A stretch of 64,000 nucleotides of DNA from Mesosutterella porci (GCF_022134585.1 NZ_JAKNCT010000007.1:62001-126000); one strand, 5' to 3'. Counted from the first letter of the stretch, positions 17,077 through 26,595 are shown. Translations and numbers: made by a program. Notes: generated from the sequence alone by a model not told the origin.

Positions 17077-17769
17077 TCAGAGGGTGCTCATATCCACGCG
17101 GACACCAACGCCCATCGTGGAAGAAACAGCCACCTTCTTCATGTAGACGCCCTTGGCGGCGGCAGGCCTGGCCTTGTTGAGGGCGTCAATCAGCGCCTTC
17201 AGGTTCGTCTGCAGCTTGGCGGTGTCAAAGGAAGCACGGCCGATAGCGGCGTGCACAATGCCAGCCTTGTCGGCGCGGAACTGCACCTGACCGGCCTTGG
17301 CGTTCTTGACAGCCTGAGCGACATTCGGGGTGACAGTACCAACCTTCGGGTTCGGCATCAGGCCGCGCGGGCCGAGGATCTGGCCGAGACGGCCGACAAC
17401 ACGCATGGCGTCCGGAGAGGCGATCACGACGTCAAAGTCCATGAAACCGCCCCTGATCTTTTCAGCGAGGTCATCGAAGCCGACAATGTCAGCACCCGCC
17501 GCCTTCGCGGCTTCGGCGTTGGCACCCTGGGTAAACACCGCCACGCGAACCACCTTGCCCGTGCCTTCCGGCAGGACACAGGCTCCGCGGACAACCTGAT
17601 CCGACTTCTTCGGATCAATGCCCAGCTGGACCGCAACGTCAAACGATTCATCAAACTTGGCGGTGGCGCAGCTCTTCACCAGATCAATGGCGGACTTGAC
17701 GTCGTAGAGCTTGCCGGCTTCAACCTTCGCCCGGTTTGCAGCGACACGCTTAGAGAACTTCTTAGCCAT
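17077..17769 (-). CDS. rplA: 50S ribosomal protein L1
   Basis: L1 forms the mobile L1 stalk and helps release E-site tRNA; in E. coli it also represses the rplKA mRNA. The 230-residue product has the family signature around [15 protein letters not shown] (about 134-148) and the normal length. Its ATG shares a base with the rplK stop (TAATG). Confidence 0.97.
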   Translation of the reverse strand: MAKKFSKRVAANRAKVEAGKLYDVKSAIDLVKSCATAKFDESFDVAVQLGIDPKKSDQVVRGACVLPEGTGKVVRVAVFTQGANAEAAKAAGADIVGFDDLAEKIRGGFMDFDVVIASPDAMRVVGRLGQILGPRGLMPNPKVGTVTPNVAQAVKNAKAGQVQFRADKAGIVHAAIGRASFDTAKLQTNLKALIDALNKARPAAAKGVYMKKVAVSSTMGVGVRVDMSTL

Positions 17770-18200
17770 TACAGACCCTCCACCGTAACACCCATCGAGC
17801 GGGCAGAACCAGCAATGGTGCGGACCGCAGCATCAAGATCGGCAGCCGTAAGATCCGGCTCCTTCGCCTTGGCGATTTCCTCGGCCTGAGCGCGGGTGAT
17901 CTTGCCAACCTTGTTCGTGTGGGGACGGGCAGAACCCTTGTCGATCTTAGCGGCCTTCTTGATCAGGACGGTCGCCGGCGGGGTCTTCATGATAAACGTG
18001 AAGGACTTGTCGGAGAAAGCCGTGATCACAACCGGGATCGGGAGTCCCTTTTCCATGGACTGCGTCTTGGCGTTGAAAGCCTTGCAGAACTCCATGATGT
18101 TCAGACCGCGCTGACCAAGAGCCGGTCCGATCGGGGGCGCAGGATTAGCCTTACCCGCAGGCACCTGCAGCTTGATGAAACCAATAATCTTCTTTGCCAT
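17769..18200 (-). CDS. rplK: 50S ribosomal protein L11
   Basis: L11 binds the GTPase-associated region of 23S rRNA and is needed for RelA activation. The 143-residue protein begins [20 protein letters not shown], with the proline-rich [19 protein letters not shown] segment and the C-terminal rRNA-binding domain ending [11 protein letters not shown]. The ribosome-binding site is AGAGGT. Its own promoter seems to lie in the loop of the inverted repeat downstream of nusG. Confidence 0.97.
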   Translation of the reverse strand: MAKKIIGFIKLQVPAGKANPAPPIGPALGQRGLNIMEFCKAFNAKTQSMEKGLPIPVVITAFSDKSFTFIMKTPPATVLIKKAAKIDKGSARPHTNKVGKITRAQAEEIAKAKEPDLTAADLDAAVRTIAGSARSMGVTVEGL

Positions 18201-18257
18201 TTGTTTACCTCTTGGGTTTTTGCGCCCTAAATCAGGCTCCCCAATGCAAGATTAAAC

Positions 18258-18287
18258 GAGCCTTTGATTCTAACAGATCAAAGGCTC
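18258..18287 (-). terminator. Inverted repeat after nusG (weak terminator)
   Basis: A perfect 11-bp stem (18258-18268 with 18277-18287, 8-base loop) is followed on the minus strand by GTTTAATCTT, a weak T-tract. It would partly terminate secE-nusG transcripts. The rplK promoter -10 overlaps its loop, the same arrangement as at the tuf-rpsJ junction. Confidence 0.55.
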
Positions 18288-18296
18288 ATTACTCAA
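18267..18296 (-). promoter_or_regulatory. Promoter of rplKAJL-rpoBC, nested in the nusG terminator
   Basis: Minus-strand TTGAGT (18291-18296), an 18-base spacer and TAGAAT (18267-18272), with an extended -10 TGT directly before the hexamer. The predicted start near 18260 lies at the end of the inverted repeat, giving a leader of about 60 bases before rplK. Confidence 0.6.
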
Positions 18297-18324
18297 TACA
18301 AAAATTATCTCGCTTTGATTTAAA

Positions 18325-18903
18325 TTAAATTTTTTCGACTTCGTCGAAGGCAAGATCCACCGGTGTCTGGCGCCCAAAAATTGAAACCAGAACCTTCAGG
18401 CGATTCTTGTCATAGTTGACCTCATCAACCCGCCCGTTGAAGTCTGCAAAAGCGCCTTCCTTGACCCGAACCGTTTCACCAAGCTCGAAGAGCACCTTGG
18501 GCTTCGGCTTTTCAACCCCCTCGGCCACCGTACCCTTGACTCGAGCGATGTCGGATTCCGGAATTCTTGTGGGCCGGTTGCCGCCGAGGAACTCCATCAC
18601 GCGCGGCGTATTGCGGACCAGGTGCCACGTGTCGTCGTTCATTACCATCTGGATGAAGATGTACCCGGGATACAGGCGCCGCTCCGATGTCACCTTGCGG
18701 CCGTTGCGGATTTCCTCGACCTTTTCGGTCGGCAGGAGGACTTCGCCAAAACAGTCCTTGAAATCAGAATGAGCGATCCGGTCGGTAAGGGCGTTGTAGG
18801 CGCTCTTTTCCATGCTGGAATAAACATGCAGGGTGTACCAGTGCATCTCCCCGGCTGCGTTCTTTGACTGCGCAGGCTCCTGCTTCGATTCTTCAGCGGT
18901 CAT
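18325..18903 (-). CDS. nusG: Transcription termination/antitermination factor NusG
   Basis: NusG binds RNA polymerase and links it to Rho or to S10. The ATG at 18903 (GGAG site 7 bases upstream) gives 192 residues; an in-frame TTG further up is rejected. The first 20 residues are a polar extension ahead of the NGN core MHWYTLHVYSSMEKSAYNAL. The C-terminal KOW domain covers about residues 135-190 (GETVRVKEGAFADFNGRVDE). It follows secE by 27 bases. Confidence 0.96.
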   Translation of the reverse strand: MTAEESKQEPAQSKNAAGEMHWYTLHVYSSMEKSAYNALTDRIAHSDFKDCFGEVLLPTEKVEEIRNGRKVTSERRLYPGYIFIQMVMNDDTWHLVRNTPRVMEFLGGNRPTRIPESDIARVKGTVAEGVEKPKPKVLFELGETVRVKEGAFADFNGRVDEVNYDKNRLKVLVSIFGRQTPVDLAFDEVEKI

Positions 18904-18930
18904 CTCTTTCTCCGTCAACCGGCCAGGCAA

Positions 18931-19326
18931 TTAAATAAGCTTGAGCAGGACATCATAAATGCCCCACTCAATGATTTTATCCATAATAAACAGGAAAAAA
19001 GCGATAATGAGCACAAAGCCCATGACCAGCCCCGTGCTCGTCAGCGTTTCCCTGCGGGTGGGCCACACGACAAGGCGAAGTTCGTCAAGCGAATCTCGGC
19101 CGTAGGCTATGAAGCGCTTGCCCGAAGGGCTGAACCAGGCCAGAGCCAGGCCAACGATCAGTCCGGCCGCCAGGCAGGCAAGCCTCACGCCGAGATGCTG
19201 CTCAGATAGGAAGGTAAAGGCAAGAACGCCGGCCAGGGCTGCAATAATCGCAAGAGTGACCAGGACAAGATCCAACCCCTTCCCGGATTCCTCCTCCTGC
19301 TGCTGAATTTTCGCTTTGTTGCTCAT
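18931..19326 (-). CDS. secE: Preprotein translocase subunit SecE
   Basis: SecE clamps SecY in the inner-membrane translocon. The 131-residue product has three predicted membrane segments (about 20-40, 50-68 and 102-124) and the conserved cytoplasmic amphipathic stretch LDELRLVVWPTRRETLTSTG. The ATG at 19326 is chosen over a TTG three codons upstream, which would sit directly on the AGGA ribosome-binding site. It is encoded between tRNA-Trp and nusG as in many proteobacteria. Confidence 0.95.
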   Translation of the reverse strand: MSNKAKIQQQEEESGKGLDLVLVTLAIIAALAGVLAFTFLSEQHLGVRLACLAAGLIVGLALAWFSPSGKRFIAYGRDSLDELRLVVWPTRRETLTSTGLVMGFVLIIAFFLFIMDKIIEWGIYDVLLKLI

Positions 19327-19366
19327 TGTCCACAATCCTGTCGGAACTACGCCCCGACAAACAGCT

Positions 19367-19396
19367 AAGCCGCGGTCACACTACTGATCGCGGCTT
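19367..19396 (-). other. Hairpin between tRNA-Trp and secE
   Basis: A 12-bp stem with one imperfect pair (19367-19378 with 19385-19396, 6-base loop) lies between the tRNA 3' end and secE. The following tract (AGCTGTTTGTC) is only weakly T-rich, so it may be a tRNA-processing boundary or a partial terminator. Confidence 0.35.
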
Positions 19397-19407
19397 TGCC
19401 ATTAATT

Positions 19408-19483
19408 TGGCAGGGGCAGAAGGAATCGAACCCTCAACCTACGGTTTTGGAGACCGTCGCTCTGCCGATTGAGCTATACCCCT
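19408..19483 (-). tRNA. trnW: tRNA-Trp (anticodon CCA)
   Basis: A 76-base cloverleaf including encoded CCA. The acceptor pairs AGGGGTA with TGCCCCT, the anticodon loop is CTCCAAA and the T-loop is the normal TTCGATT. It sits between tuf copy 2 and secE in the usual Burkholderiales position. Confidence 0.97.
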
Positions 19484-19516
19484 GCAGAACGAGCCGCAAT
19501 ACGGCCCGTTGTCAGA

Positions 19517-20707
<1,191 letters not shown>

Positions 20708-20727
20708 GGTGAACAGCTCCTGGAAGC

Positions 20728-20758
20728 CAGAGCCGGAAAATCATCTTTCCCGACTCTG
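20728..20758 (-). other. Hairpin between tRNA-Thr and tuf copy 2
   Basis: A stem of about 13 bp with two wobble pairs (20728-20740 with 20746-20758) lies in the 59-base tRNA-Thr to tuf gap. No T-run follows, so it probably shields the tuf 5' end after tRNA processing rather than terminating. Confidence 0.4.
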
Positions 20759-20766
20759 CAGAAAAA

Positions 20767-20841
<75 letters not shown>

Positions 20842-20846
20842 ATGTT

Positions 20847-20920
20847 TGGAGCGGGTGAAGGGAATCGAACCCTCGTCGTAAGCTTGGAAGGCTTCTGCTC
20901 TGCCATTGAGCTACACCCGC
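20847..20920 (-). tRNA. trnG: tRNA-Gly (anticodon TCC)
   Basis: A 74-base cloverleaf with encoded CCA. The acceptor is GCGGGTG/CACCCGC with discriminator T, the anticodon loop CTTCCAA and the T-loop TTCGATT. It lies five bases upstream of tRNA-Thr in the same transcript. Confidence 0.97.
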
Positions 20921-20977
20921 CTACCTAGACGAGATCCCTCCCGCCCTACAACTAGATTCTTCCCTCATCCGTAAATT

Positions 20978-21063
20978 TGGTGGAGGGGGATGGATTCGAA
21001 CCATCGTAGGCGTAAGCCAACAGATTTACAGTCTGCCCCTTTTAGCCACTCAGGCACCCCTCC
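20978..21063 (-). tRNA. trnY: tRNA-Tyr (anticodon GTA)
   Basis: An 86-base class II tRNA with long variable arm and encoded CCA. The anticodon loop is CTGTAAA and the T-loop TTCGAAT. It is the first product of the tRNA-tuf operon and begins about 10 bases downstream of the predicted start. Confidence 0.97.
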
Positions 21064-21080
21064 AGGGAAGCGAGATCAGG

Positions 21081-21109
21081 ATTATGCTGACAGAAGCGGA
21101 AAAAGTCAA
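21081..21109 (-). promoter_or_regulatory. Promoter of the tRNA-Tyr/Gly/Thr-tuf operon
   Basis: On the minus strand TTGACT (21104-21109), a 17-base spacer and CATAAT (21081-21086). Transcription would begin near 21074, about 10 bases before tRNA-Tyr. The downstream bases are GC-containing (CCTGATCTCGC), but a stringent discriminator cannot be judged by eye. Confidence 0.75.
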
Positions 21110-21135
21110 GCCTCTGCGATTATGATTTTTTATTT

Positions 21136-21537
21136 TTAGGTGTTTTCCCCAATGCGCGAGACCTGCTTTCTGTCCTCACCGCTCCTTTCGGCATCCCTGC
21201 GCGTCTTCCGCTCGACCTCTGAAACAACGACGGCATCCTGGATTTCAAGGTGACGGGCTCCCGCACTCGCAGGAGTTCCATCGTCCTGGGCCCGGGCCCT
21301 TTCGGCCATCTCCTCGCCTTTCTCTATTTCGTGCTCCACCTTCTTCTGGGCGAAATACTGCATCAGAGTCGCGCCAATGAACAGGGCAACGCCCAGGCCG
21401 AACAGTACAAGGACAAACACGCCGAGCACCGGCAGCAGCAAGACGGCAAGAGCGGCAAGAATCACGAGGCTTATCACAATGGACAGCCAGCTTTTAGGGG
21501 AGCCTCCCCCGCCAAGGTTGTAATAGAACATCCGCAT
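21136..21537 (-). CDS. Small membrane protein of unknown function
   Basis: I do not recognise the family with confidence. A product of about 134 residues has a short FYYNLGGGGSPKSW leader, a long hydrophobic stretch likely forming two membrane helices (residues about 18-60), then a charged, probably helical cytoplasmic tail rich in Glu, Arg and Lys. Two ATG codons (21537 and 21531) and an upstream GTG are possible starts; none has a clear ribosome-binding site. It ends close to the tRNA operon promoter and would be transcribed toward it. Confidence 0.6.
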   Translation of the reverse strand: MRMFYYNLGGGGSPKSWLSIVISLVILAALAVLLLPVLGVFVLVLFGLGVALFIGATLMQYFAQKKVEHEIEKGEEMAERARAQDDGTPASAGARHLEIQDAVVVSEVERKTRRDAERSGEDRKQVSRIGENT

Positions 21538-21602
21538 GCTTTGAAGATTCACCCGATGTTTTTTGATTGAACCAGCCTCTATTTTCCACCAAACAAACTT
21601 AA

Positions 21603-21614
21603 TTGTTGCAACAA
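21603..21614. promoter_or_regulatory. 12-bp perfect palindrome in the folE2 upstream region
   Basis: TTGTTGCAACAA is a perfect 12-base palindrome in the divergent region between the small membrane protein gene and folE2. It could be a dimeric repressor site. It does not look like the Zur box that controls folE2 in some bacteria. AT-rich DNA around 21630-21680 is suitable for promoters but no convincing -35/-10 pair was found. Confidence 0.25.
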
Positions 21615-21807
21615 AGCTGAATCTCTTTTCTTTATTTGGTTAAAATGTCTAATCTTTTTTATTTCTGAACAGCACCTTTTTTGTTTGGCAGCATCAGCGG
21701 CCTGCTTATGCAGCTCTCTGCCGACTACTGTCGGCTGGCTTTCAGCCCCGCGTCGTCTAAACCCGAGGGCCATATCGCCGCGGCTGCCATCATTGCTGCG
21801 CAATTCT

Positions 21808-22629
21808 ATGATTCAAGAACAAAATTCCCGTACCGGAAGCGCTCTTCCGGACGTCCAGTCCAGCTCTGATGTCAGGCACATTCCGATTCAGCGTGTCGGG
21901 GTCAAATCCGTCTCCTACCCCGTCACCGTGAAGACCGCGGATGGCTTCATGCATACGGTGGCCAGCGTCAACATGTACGTTTCGCTGCCCGCCAGCCAGA
22001 AAGGGACCCACATGTCCCGCTTCTTCCGCCTTCTGGACGAAACGACACAACCCCTTTGCAAGGAGGTTGTCGAAGATCTGATGCAGCGCATGCTCACGGC
22101 GCTGCACGCCTCTGCCGGCACAATCGAGTTCGAGTTCCCCTTCTTCGTGAAGAAACCGGCCCCGATCTCGAAGATCCCGAGCCTCATGAGCTACAGGGGA
22201 GGTTTTACCGTGACCACCGAGGACGGACGCACTGCCGTAACCGAGCACGTCCTCGCCCCCGTCACCAGCCTTTGCCCCTGCAGCAAGGAAATTTCCCGCT
22301 ATGGGGCGCACAACCAGCGCTCCCACATCACGATCGACGCCGAGTGCGCGGAGAGCGTGCCGCTGGAGGACCTGATCCACATCGCGGAGAACAGCGCCTC
22401 CTGCCCGCTGTGGTCGCTGCTCAAGCGGGAAGACGAAAAATTTGTGACGGAATTCGCCTACGATCATCCGAAATTCGTTGAGGACATCTCGCGGGACGCC
22501 GCAAAGGCGCTCAAGGACGACCCGCGGATCATTTCCTTCCGGCTTCAGGTTGAGAACTTCGAATCCATCCACAATCATTCCGCATACGCCCAGATCACTT
22601 TCGATCGGCGCGCACCCCTGTGCGACTGA
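21808..22629 (+). CDS. folE2: GTP cyclohydrolase FolE2
   Basis: FolE2 (GTP cyclohydrolase IB) converts GTP to 7,8-dihydroneopterin triphosphate, the first step of folate synthesis, and unlike FolE is not strictly zinc dependent. The ATG at 21808 gives 273 residues; residues 15-30 (DVQSSSDVRHIPIQRV) match the family start. The metal/active-site region LCPCSKEIS-RYGAHNQRSH is at about 155-173, and ENFESIHNHSAY closes the protein. A longer in-frame reading to 21685 is less likely, as the extra residues look non-coding. A terminator follows. Confidence 0.93.
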   Translation: MIQEQNSRTGSALPDVQSSSDVRHIPIQRVGVKSVSYPVTVKTADGFMHTVASVNMYVSLPASQKGTHMSRFFRLLDETTQPLCKEVVEDLMQRMLTALHASAGTIEFEFPFFVKKPAPISKIPSLMSYRGGFTVTTEDGRTAVTEHVLAPVTSLCPCSKEISRYGAHNQRSHITIDAECAESVPLEDLIHIAENSASCPLWSLLKREDEKFVTEFAYDHPKFVEDISRDAAKALKDDPRIISFRLQVENFESIHNHSAYAQITFDRRAPLCD

Positions 22630-22640
22630 CCACCCCGGAG

Positions 22641-22665
22641 AGGCTGCCCCACGGCAGCCTTTCTT
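22641..22665 (+). terminator. Terminator after folE2
   Basis: An 8-bp GC-rich stem (22641-22648 with 22653-22660, loop CCAC) is followed by TTCTT, 12 bases after the folE2 stop codon. Confidence 0.6.
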
Positions 22666-22748
22666 GACTGAGGGCGGCCTCTTTCCCCTGCTCCCCCGGT
22701 CTGGGACAATAAGCGGGTACCTTCCGATACTTTTTCTTTTTACCCAAA

Positions 22749-24479
22749 ATGCTTGATCAACAGAAACAGGAACTCACAGAACTTTTCCAACGCGCCCTGG
22801 CATCTATCGGGGCCGGCGCCCTTCCCGTCGTACTGGAGCGGCCGAAAGTTGCATCTCACGGCGATGTCGCCTGCACCGTTGCCCTGCAGTCAGCAAAAAT
22901 CCTCCACAAAGCCCCCCGCCAGATCGCGGAAATGATCGTCTCCGCTCTGCGCTCGGATCCCGAGTTCCCCAGGCTGCTCTCTTCCGTTGAAATCGCCGGC
23001 CCCGGCTTCATCAACATGAGGCTCGCCAATTCCGCTCAGCAGGAAATCATCAAGACCATTCTGGCCCAAAAGGAAAAGTTTGGAACAAACAGCTCGAAGG
23101 CCGGCCAGTCCGTTATAGTCGAATACGTCTCCGCAAACCCAACCGGCCCCCTGCACCTCGGACATGCCAGGCAGGGCGCCTTGGGCGACGTTCTTTCGAA
23201 CATCCTGAAGACGCAGGGCTGGAAGGTAACCCGCGAGTACTACTACAACGACGCCGGCGCCCAGATCAACAACCTGACGGTCTCCGTCCAGCTGCGCGGC
23301 AGGGAGCTGCTCGGCGAAAAAATTGATTTCCCCGAAAAGGGATATCACGGCGAGTACATCATCGACATCGCTAGGGACTATCTTGCCCGCAGGCCCGTGA
23401 CCTCCTCGGGTGTGACCATCACTCCGGACGGAAACCTCGAAAACGAGCAACTCGTCCGCAAATATGCAGTGGCCTATCTGCGCAACGAGCAGGACGCCGA
23501 CCTTAAGAAACTGGGCGTCGAATTCGACAACTATTACCTTGAGAGCTCACTCTACAGCGACGGTCTAGTGAAGGAGGCAGTCGACGCCATCATCGCCTCG
23601 GGTCACACTTACGAAAAAGACAATGCGCTGTGGCTGAGAACCACCGACTTCTCCAAGGAAGACCTGGGCGGCCTGGTGGACGACAAAGACCGCGTTATGA
23701 AGAAGCAGGACGGCTTCTATACCTACTTCGTTCCCGATGTCGCCTACCACCTCACCAAATTCCGGCGCGGATTCTCAAGGGCCATCAACATCCAGGGCTC
23801 CGATCACCACGGCACCCGCGCGCGCCTGCGCGCCGGCATTCAGGCGGCGAGCCGCCAGCTTGGGCTCAACGTGCCAAAGGTGTTCCCCGAGTGGCTCCTG
23901 CACAAAATGCTCCTGGTGATGAAAGACGGCAAGGAGGTCAAGATGAGCAAGCGCTCGGGATCCTATGTAACCCTGAGCGATCTCGTGAACTGGGTCGGCA
24001 AGGACGCGGCCCGGTATTTCCTCGTCTCCCGCAAGGCCGACGCAGAATTCACTTTTGACATCAACCTCGCGGTCTCGAAGAGCGACGAGAACCCGGTTTA
24101 CTACCTGCAGTACGCCTATGCCCGCATATGCTCCATCTTCAGGCAGGCCGAAGAAAAAGGCTTTTCAGTTCCCTCCACGGAAGAGATGGGCCGGCTGGAT
24201 CTGTCCTGCCTGACGGCCAAGGATGAAATCGATCTGATCAACCGGCTCTCGGATTACTCCAACACCCTCACTTCCATCGCCGAATCCCTCTCGCCGCACC
24301 TACTGTGCTTCTATCTAAGGGACCTCGCCGCAAGCTTCCACGCCTTTTACAATGCGGAAAGGGTGCTGACGGAGGATGCCGTCACCCGCAACGGCAGACT
24401 CGCCCTGCTCGCCGCCGTCAGGCAGGTTCTGGGCAACGGTCTTTCGCTGCTTGGCATAAGCGCTCCCGAAAAAATGTAA
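22749..24479 (+). CDS. argS: Arginyl-tRNA synthetase
   Basis: ArgRS charges tRNA-Arg in the cytoplasm. The 576-residue class I enzyme has an N-terminal Add-1 domain, the HIGH-type motif HLGH at 136-139, the KMSKR loop at 398-402 and a C-terminal DALR anticodon-binding domain. The context argS-SPOR protein-dsbA-SDR is a recurrent betaproteobacterial cluster. The upstream region carries the folE2 terminator but no clear promoter hexamers. Confidence 0.97.
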   Translation: MLDQQKQELTELFQRALASIGAGALPVVLERPKVASHGDVACTVALQSAKILHKAPRQIAEMIVSALRSDPEFPRLLSSVEIAGPGFINMRLANSAQQEIIKTILAQKEKFGTNSSKAGQSVIVEYVSANPTGPLHLGHARQGALGDVLSNILKTQGWKVTREYYYNDAGAQINNLTVSVQLRGRELLGEKIDFPEKGYHGEYIIDIARDYLARRPVTSSGVTITPDGNLENEQLVRKYAVAYLRNEQDADLKKLGVEFDNYYLESSLYSDGLVKEAVDAIIASGHTYEKDNALWLRTTDFSKEDLGGLVDDKDRVMKKQDGFYTYFVPDVAYHLTKFRRGFSRAINIQGSDHHGTRARLRAGIQAASRQLGLNVPKVFPEWLLHKMLLVMKDGKEVKMSKRSGSYVTLSDLVNWVGKDAARYFLVSRKADAEFTFDINLAVSKSDENPVYYLQYAYARICSIFRQAEEKGFSVPSTEEMGRLDLSCLTAKDEIDLINRLSDYSNTLTSIAESLSPHLLCFYLRDLAASFHAFYNAERVLTEDAVTRNGRLALLAAVRQVLGNGLSLLGISAPEKM

Positions 24480-24523
24480 GCCCGCCTGGTCGGCTCTGCC
24501 GATGACACAAGGAGTGGTTAAAT

Positions 24524-25078
24524 ATGAAACAATTTATTACCGGCTTCCTCTGCGGCGCAGTCGCCGCTTTGCTAGTCGCGGCAGGAGGCGCACTGTTCGT
24601 CACCGAGTCCCCGGTCCCCTTCATGAGCAAGGTTCAGTCGTCCTCCCAAGCCTACATCGAGGAAGCTTTGAAGGGGCGCTCGCCGGACCCCAATGAAAAG
24701 CTCTACGCCCCGGGCACCACTCCTCGCCCGGCAGCCTCGGCCGCGTCATCCTCGCCGGTAGCCGCCTCCTCAACCGCTCCTGCCGCAGCCTCGAGCCCGG
24801 CCGCCGGTATCAGTGACGCGGCGGTTCCCGCCCCTGCCCCGGCACCCGTTCAGCCGCAGAACCCGGCCTTCTTCATTCAGGTCGGCTCTTATAAGACGGC
24901 CGACGAGGCTGAAACAATTAGAGCCAAAATCGCCTTTTCAGGACTTGATTCCAGCGTTTCTCACGGGAAAGATGGGTACTACCGGGTGAGAGTCGGCCCC
25001 TTTGAGTCCGAGAGCGCCGCCCAGAATGCACTGGGCACGCTGAAATCAAACGATCTTCCGGGACAAATTATTCACTAA
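24524..25078 (+). CDS. SPOR-domain cell-division/envelope protein (FtsN-like)
   Basis: SPOR domains bind denuded septal peptidoglycan. The 184-residue product has an N-terminal signal anchor (about 5-28), a low-complexity Pro/Ala/Ser linker (about 60-115) and a C-terminal SPOR domain starting NPAFFIQVGSYKTADEAETI. It is much shorter than E. coli FtsN but fits betaproteobacterial FtsN-like proteins. An AAGGAG ribosome-binding site lies upstream, and dsbA follows after 19 bases. Whether it is the essential FtsN cannot be told. Confidence 0.85.
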   Translation: MKQFITGFLCGAVAALLVAAGGALFVTESPVPFMSKVQSSSQAYIEEALKGRSPDPNEKLYAPGTTPRPAASAASSSPVAASSTAPAAASSPAAGISDAAVPAPAPAPVQPQNPAFFIQVGSYKTADEAETIRAKIAFSGLDSSVSHGKDGYYRVRVGPFESESAAQNALGTLKSNDLPGQIIH

Positions 25079-25097
25079 GAACAGGATTTCTTTAGCA

Positions 25098-25748
25098 ATG
25101 ATTTCGCGTAGAGATTTTTTAGGAATTTCATCGGCCGCACTGCTGTCCGCCCCTTTTTCAACCTTTGCCTCGCCACAGTCTCCAGTGGAAAAGAAGGAAT
25201 ACACGCTGGTTCGTCCGACTATCCCGGTGAAGGGCAAAAAGGTTGAGATCGTCAACTTTTTCGCCTACACCTGCCCGCACTGCCTGAAATTCGCCCCGGT
25301 GATCGAGCCCTGGAGTGAAAAGCTGCCCGCCTGGATCAGCTACAGGCAGGTTCCCGTCGCCTGGGACGCCAGGACTGAGCCTTTTTCACGGGCCTTCTAT
25401 GTGTTGCAGAGCCTTCGGCTGCTGCCCAAGCTGCACATGAAGTTCTTCGAGTCCGTTATTTACCAGACCCACAAATACGAATCCGCCAGCCTCGCAAAGG
25501 ATATCCGCGACTTCATGCTTGCCAACGGAGTTCAGGCTCAGGCTTGGGATTCCGCTTACAACTCCTTCGGCATAGCCAACAAGGCCCGAGCCGCCTCCCA
25601 GACCTGGCAGTCTTACGGACTTGACGCGACCCCGATGGTGGGCATCGACGGGAAATACCTGACCGGCCCTCACATGACCACTTCGCGCCAGGCCTGCCTC
25701 ACCGTGATCGAGGCTCTGGCTCAGAAGGCGAGGAAGGCAAAAGCCTGA
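25098..25748 (+). CDS. dsbA: Thiol:disulfide interchange protein DsbA, with a Tat-type signal
   Basis: DsbA oxidises cysteines of exported proteins. The 216-residue product has a thioredoxin fold with active site C59-P60-H61-C62 and the cis-proline region T178-P179. The N-terminus is unusual: ISRRDFLGISSAALLSA fits the twin-arginine consensus (S/T-R-R-x-F-L), with a likely cleavage after TFA near residue 24. Most DsbA proteins are exported unfolded by SRP/Sec, so a Tat route would be a departure. It sits between the SPOR gene and an SDR gene, the usual neighbours. Confidence 0.92.
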   Translation: MISRRDFLGISSAALLSAPFSTFASPQSPVEKKEYTLVRPTIPVKGKKVEIVNFFAYTCPHCLKFAPVIEPWSEKLPAWISYRQVPVAWDARTEPFSRAFYVLQSLRLLPKLHMKFFESVIYQTHKYESASLAKDIRDFMLANGVQAQAWDSAYNSFGIANKARAASQTWQSYGLDATPMVGIDGKYLTGPHMTTSRQACLTVIEALAQKARKAKA

Positions 25749-25777
25749 ACCACTTTTTTCAGCGAGGCCTCGAAGCC

Positions 25778-26554
25778 ATGTCTTTCAACGTTTTCATCAC
25801 TGGGGCGACAGGCGGCATCGGAGCCGGCTTTGCACGCGCCTATGCCGCGAAGGGAGCTACCCTAGGGCTTGTCGCCCATCATCGGGACGCTCTCGATCAC
25901 CTCATCAGCGAACTGCCGGGCAACGGCCACAGGGGATATGTCGCGGACGTCACGGATCGCGACGGAATCATCCAGACCGCTCACCAATTCGAAAAGGAAG
26001 TCGGGCCCGCCGACGTCGTCATTGCCAACGCGGGCATCTCCATCGGCGTCAAGACCCAGTACTACGAAGATCTCGCCGTCATGGACCGCGTCTTCCGCAT
26101 CAACGTTATTGGCATGGCTAATACATTCCATGGCTTCCTGCCCTCCATGATCTCCCGCCGGGCGGGCACTCTGGTCGGCATCGGATCCGTGGCCGGCATA
26201 CGCGGGCTTCCTGGCTCGGAGGCGTACTGCGCGAGTAAATCCGCGGTCATCACGTACTGCGAAAGCCTCAGAATCGAGATGAAGAAATCCAACGTTGAAG
26301 TCATCACGATCTGCCCGGGCTTCGTCCGCACACCTCTGACTGCAATGAACCCGTACCCTATGCCCTTCATTCTCGAACCCGATGAATTTGCCAGAAGGGC
26401 CGTCGCAGCCATCGAGGCTCATAAAACCTATGCCGTGATCCCCTGGCAGATGGCGCTGCTCGCCAAGATCATGAGGCTGGCGCCAAATGCGCTCTTCGAC
26501 CGGATCCTGATGGGAAGAAAGCAAAAACCGCGGGCTAAGGACATGGGGAAATAA
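25778..26554 (+). CDS. Short-chain dehydrogenase/reductase
   Basis: An NAD(P)-dependent SDR of 258 residues. The cofactor motif TGATGGIG is at 8-15, NAG at about 84-86, and the catalytic Ser137, Tyr150 and Lys154 are present (YCASK). The substrate is unknown. Its position after argS-SPOR-dsbA is conserved in Burkholderiales, which suggests a housekeeping role, perhaps with lipid or fatty substrates. It converges with recQ. Confidence 0.9.
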   Translation: MSFNVFITGATGGIGAGFARAYAAKGATLGLVAHHRDALDHLISELPGNGHRGYVADVTDRDGIIQTAHQFEKEVGPADVVIANAGISIGVKTQYYEDLAVMDRVFRINVIGMANTFHGFLPSMISRRAGTLVGIGSVAGIRGLPGSEAYCASKSAVITYCESLRIEMKKSNVEVITICPGFVRTPLTAMNPYPMPFILEPDEFARRAVAAIEAHKTYAVIPWQMALLAKIMRLAPNALFDRILMGRKQKPRAKDMGK

Positions 26555-26595
26555 CCTCACCTCACCGGAAGCGCCTCCTGCCGGCTTCCGTGGCG

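Noticed and set aside
21579-21803. 74-codon minus-strand frame overlapping the folE2 upstream region
   Set aside because: Low-complexity, Lys/Gln-rich with no domain, and it covers the AT-rich region where promoters are expected.
21685-21807. Upstream extension of FolE2 by 41 codons
   Set aside because: The added residues resemble translated intergenic sequence and FolE2 similarity begins after the ATG at 21808.
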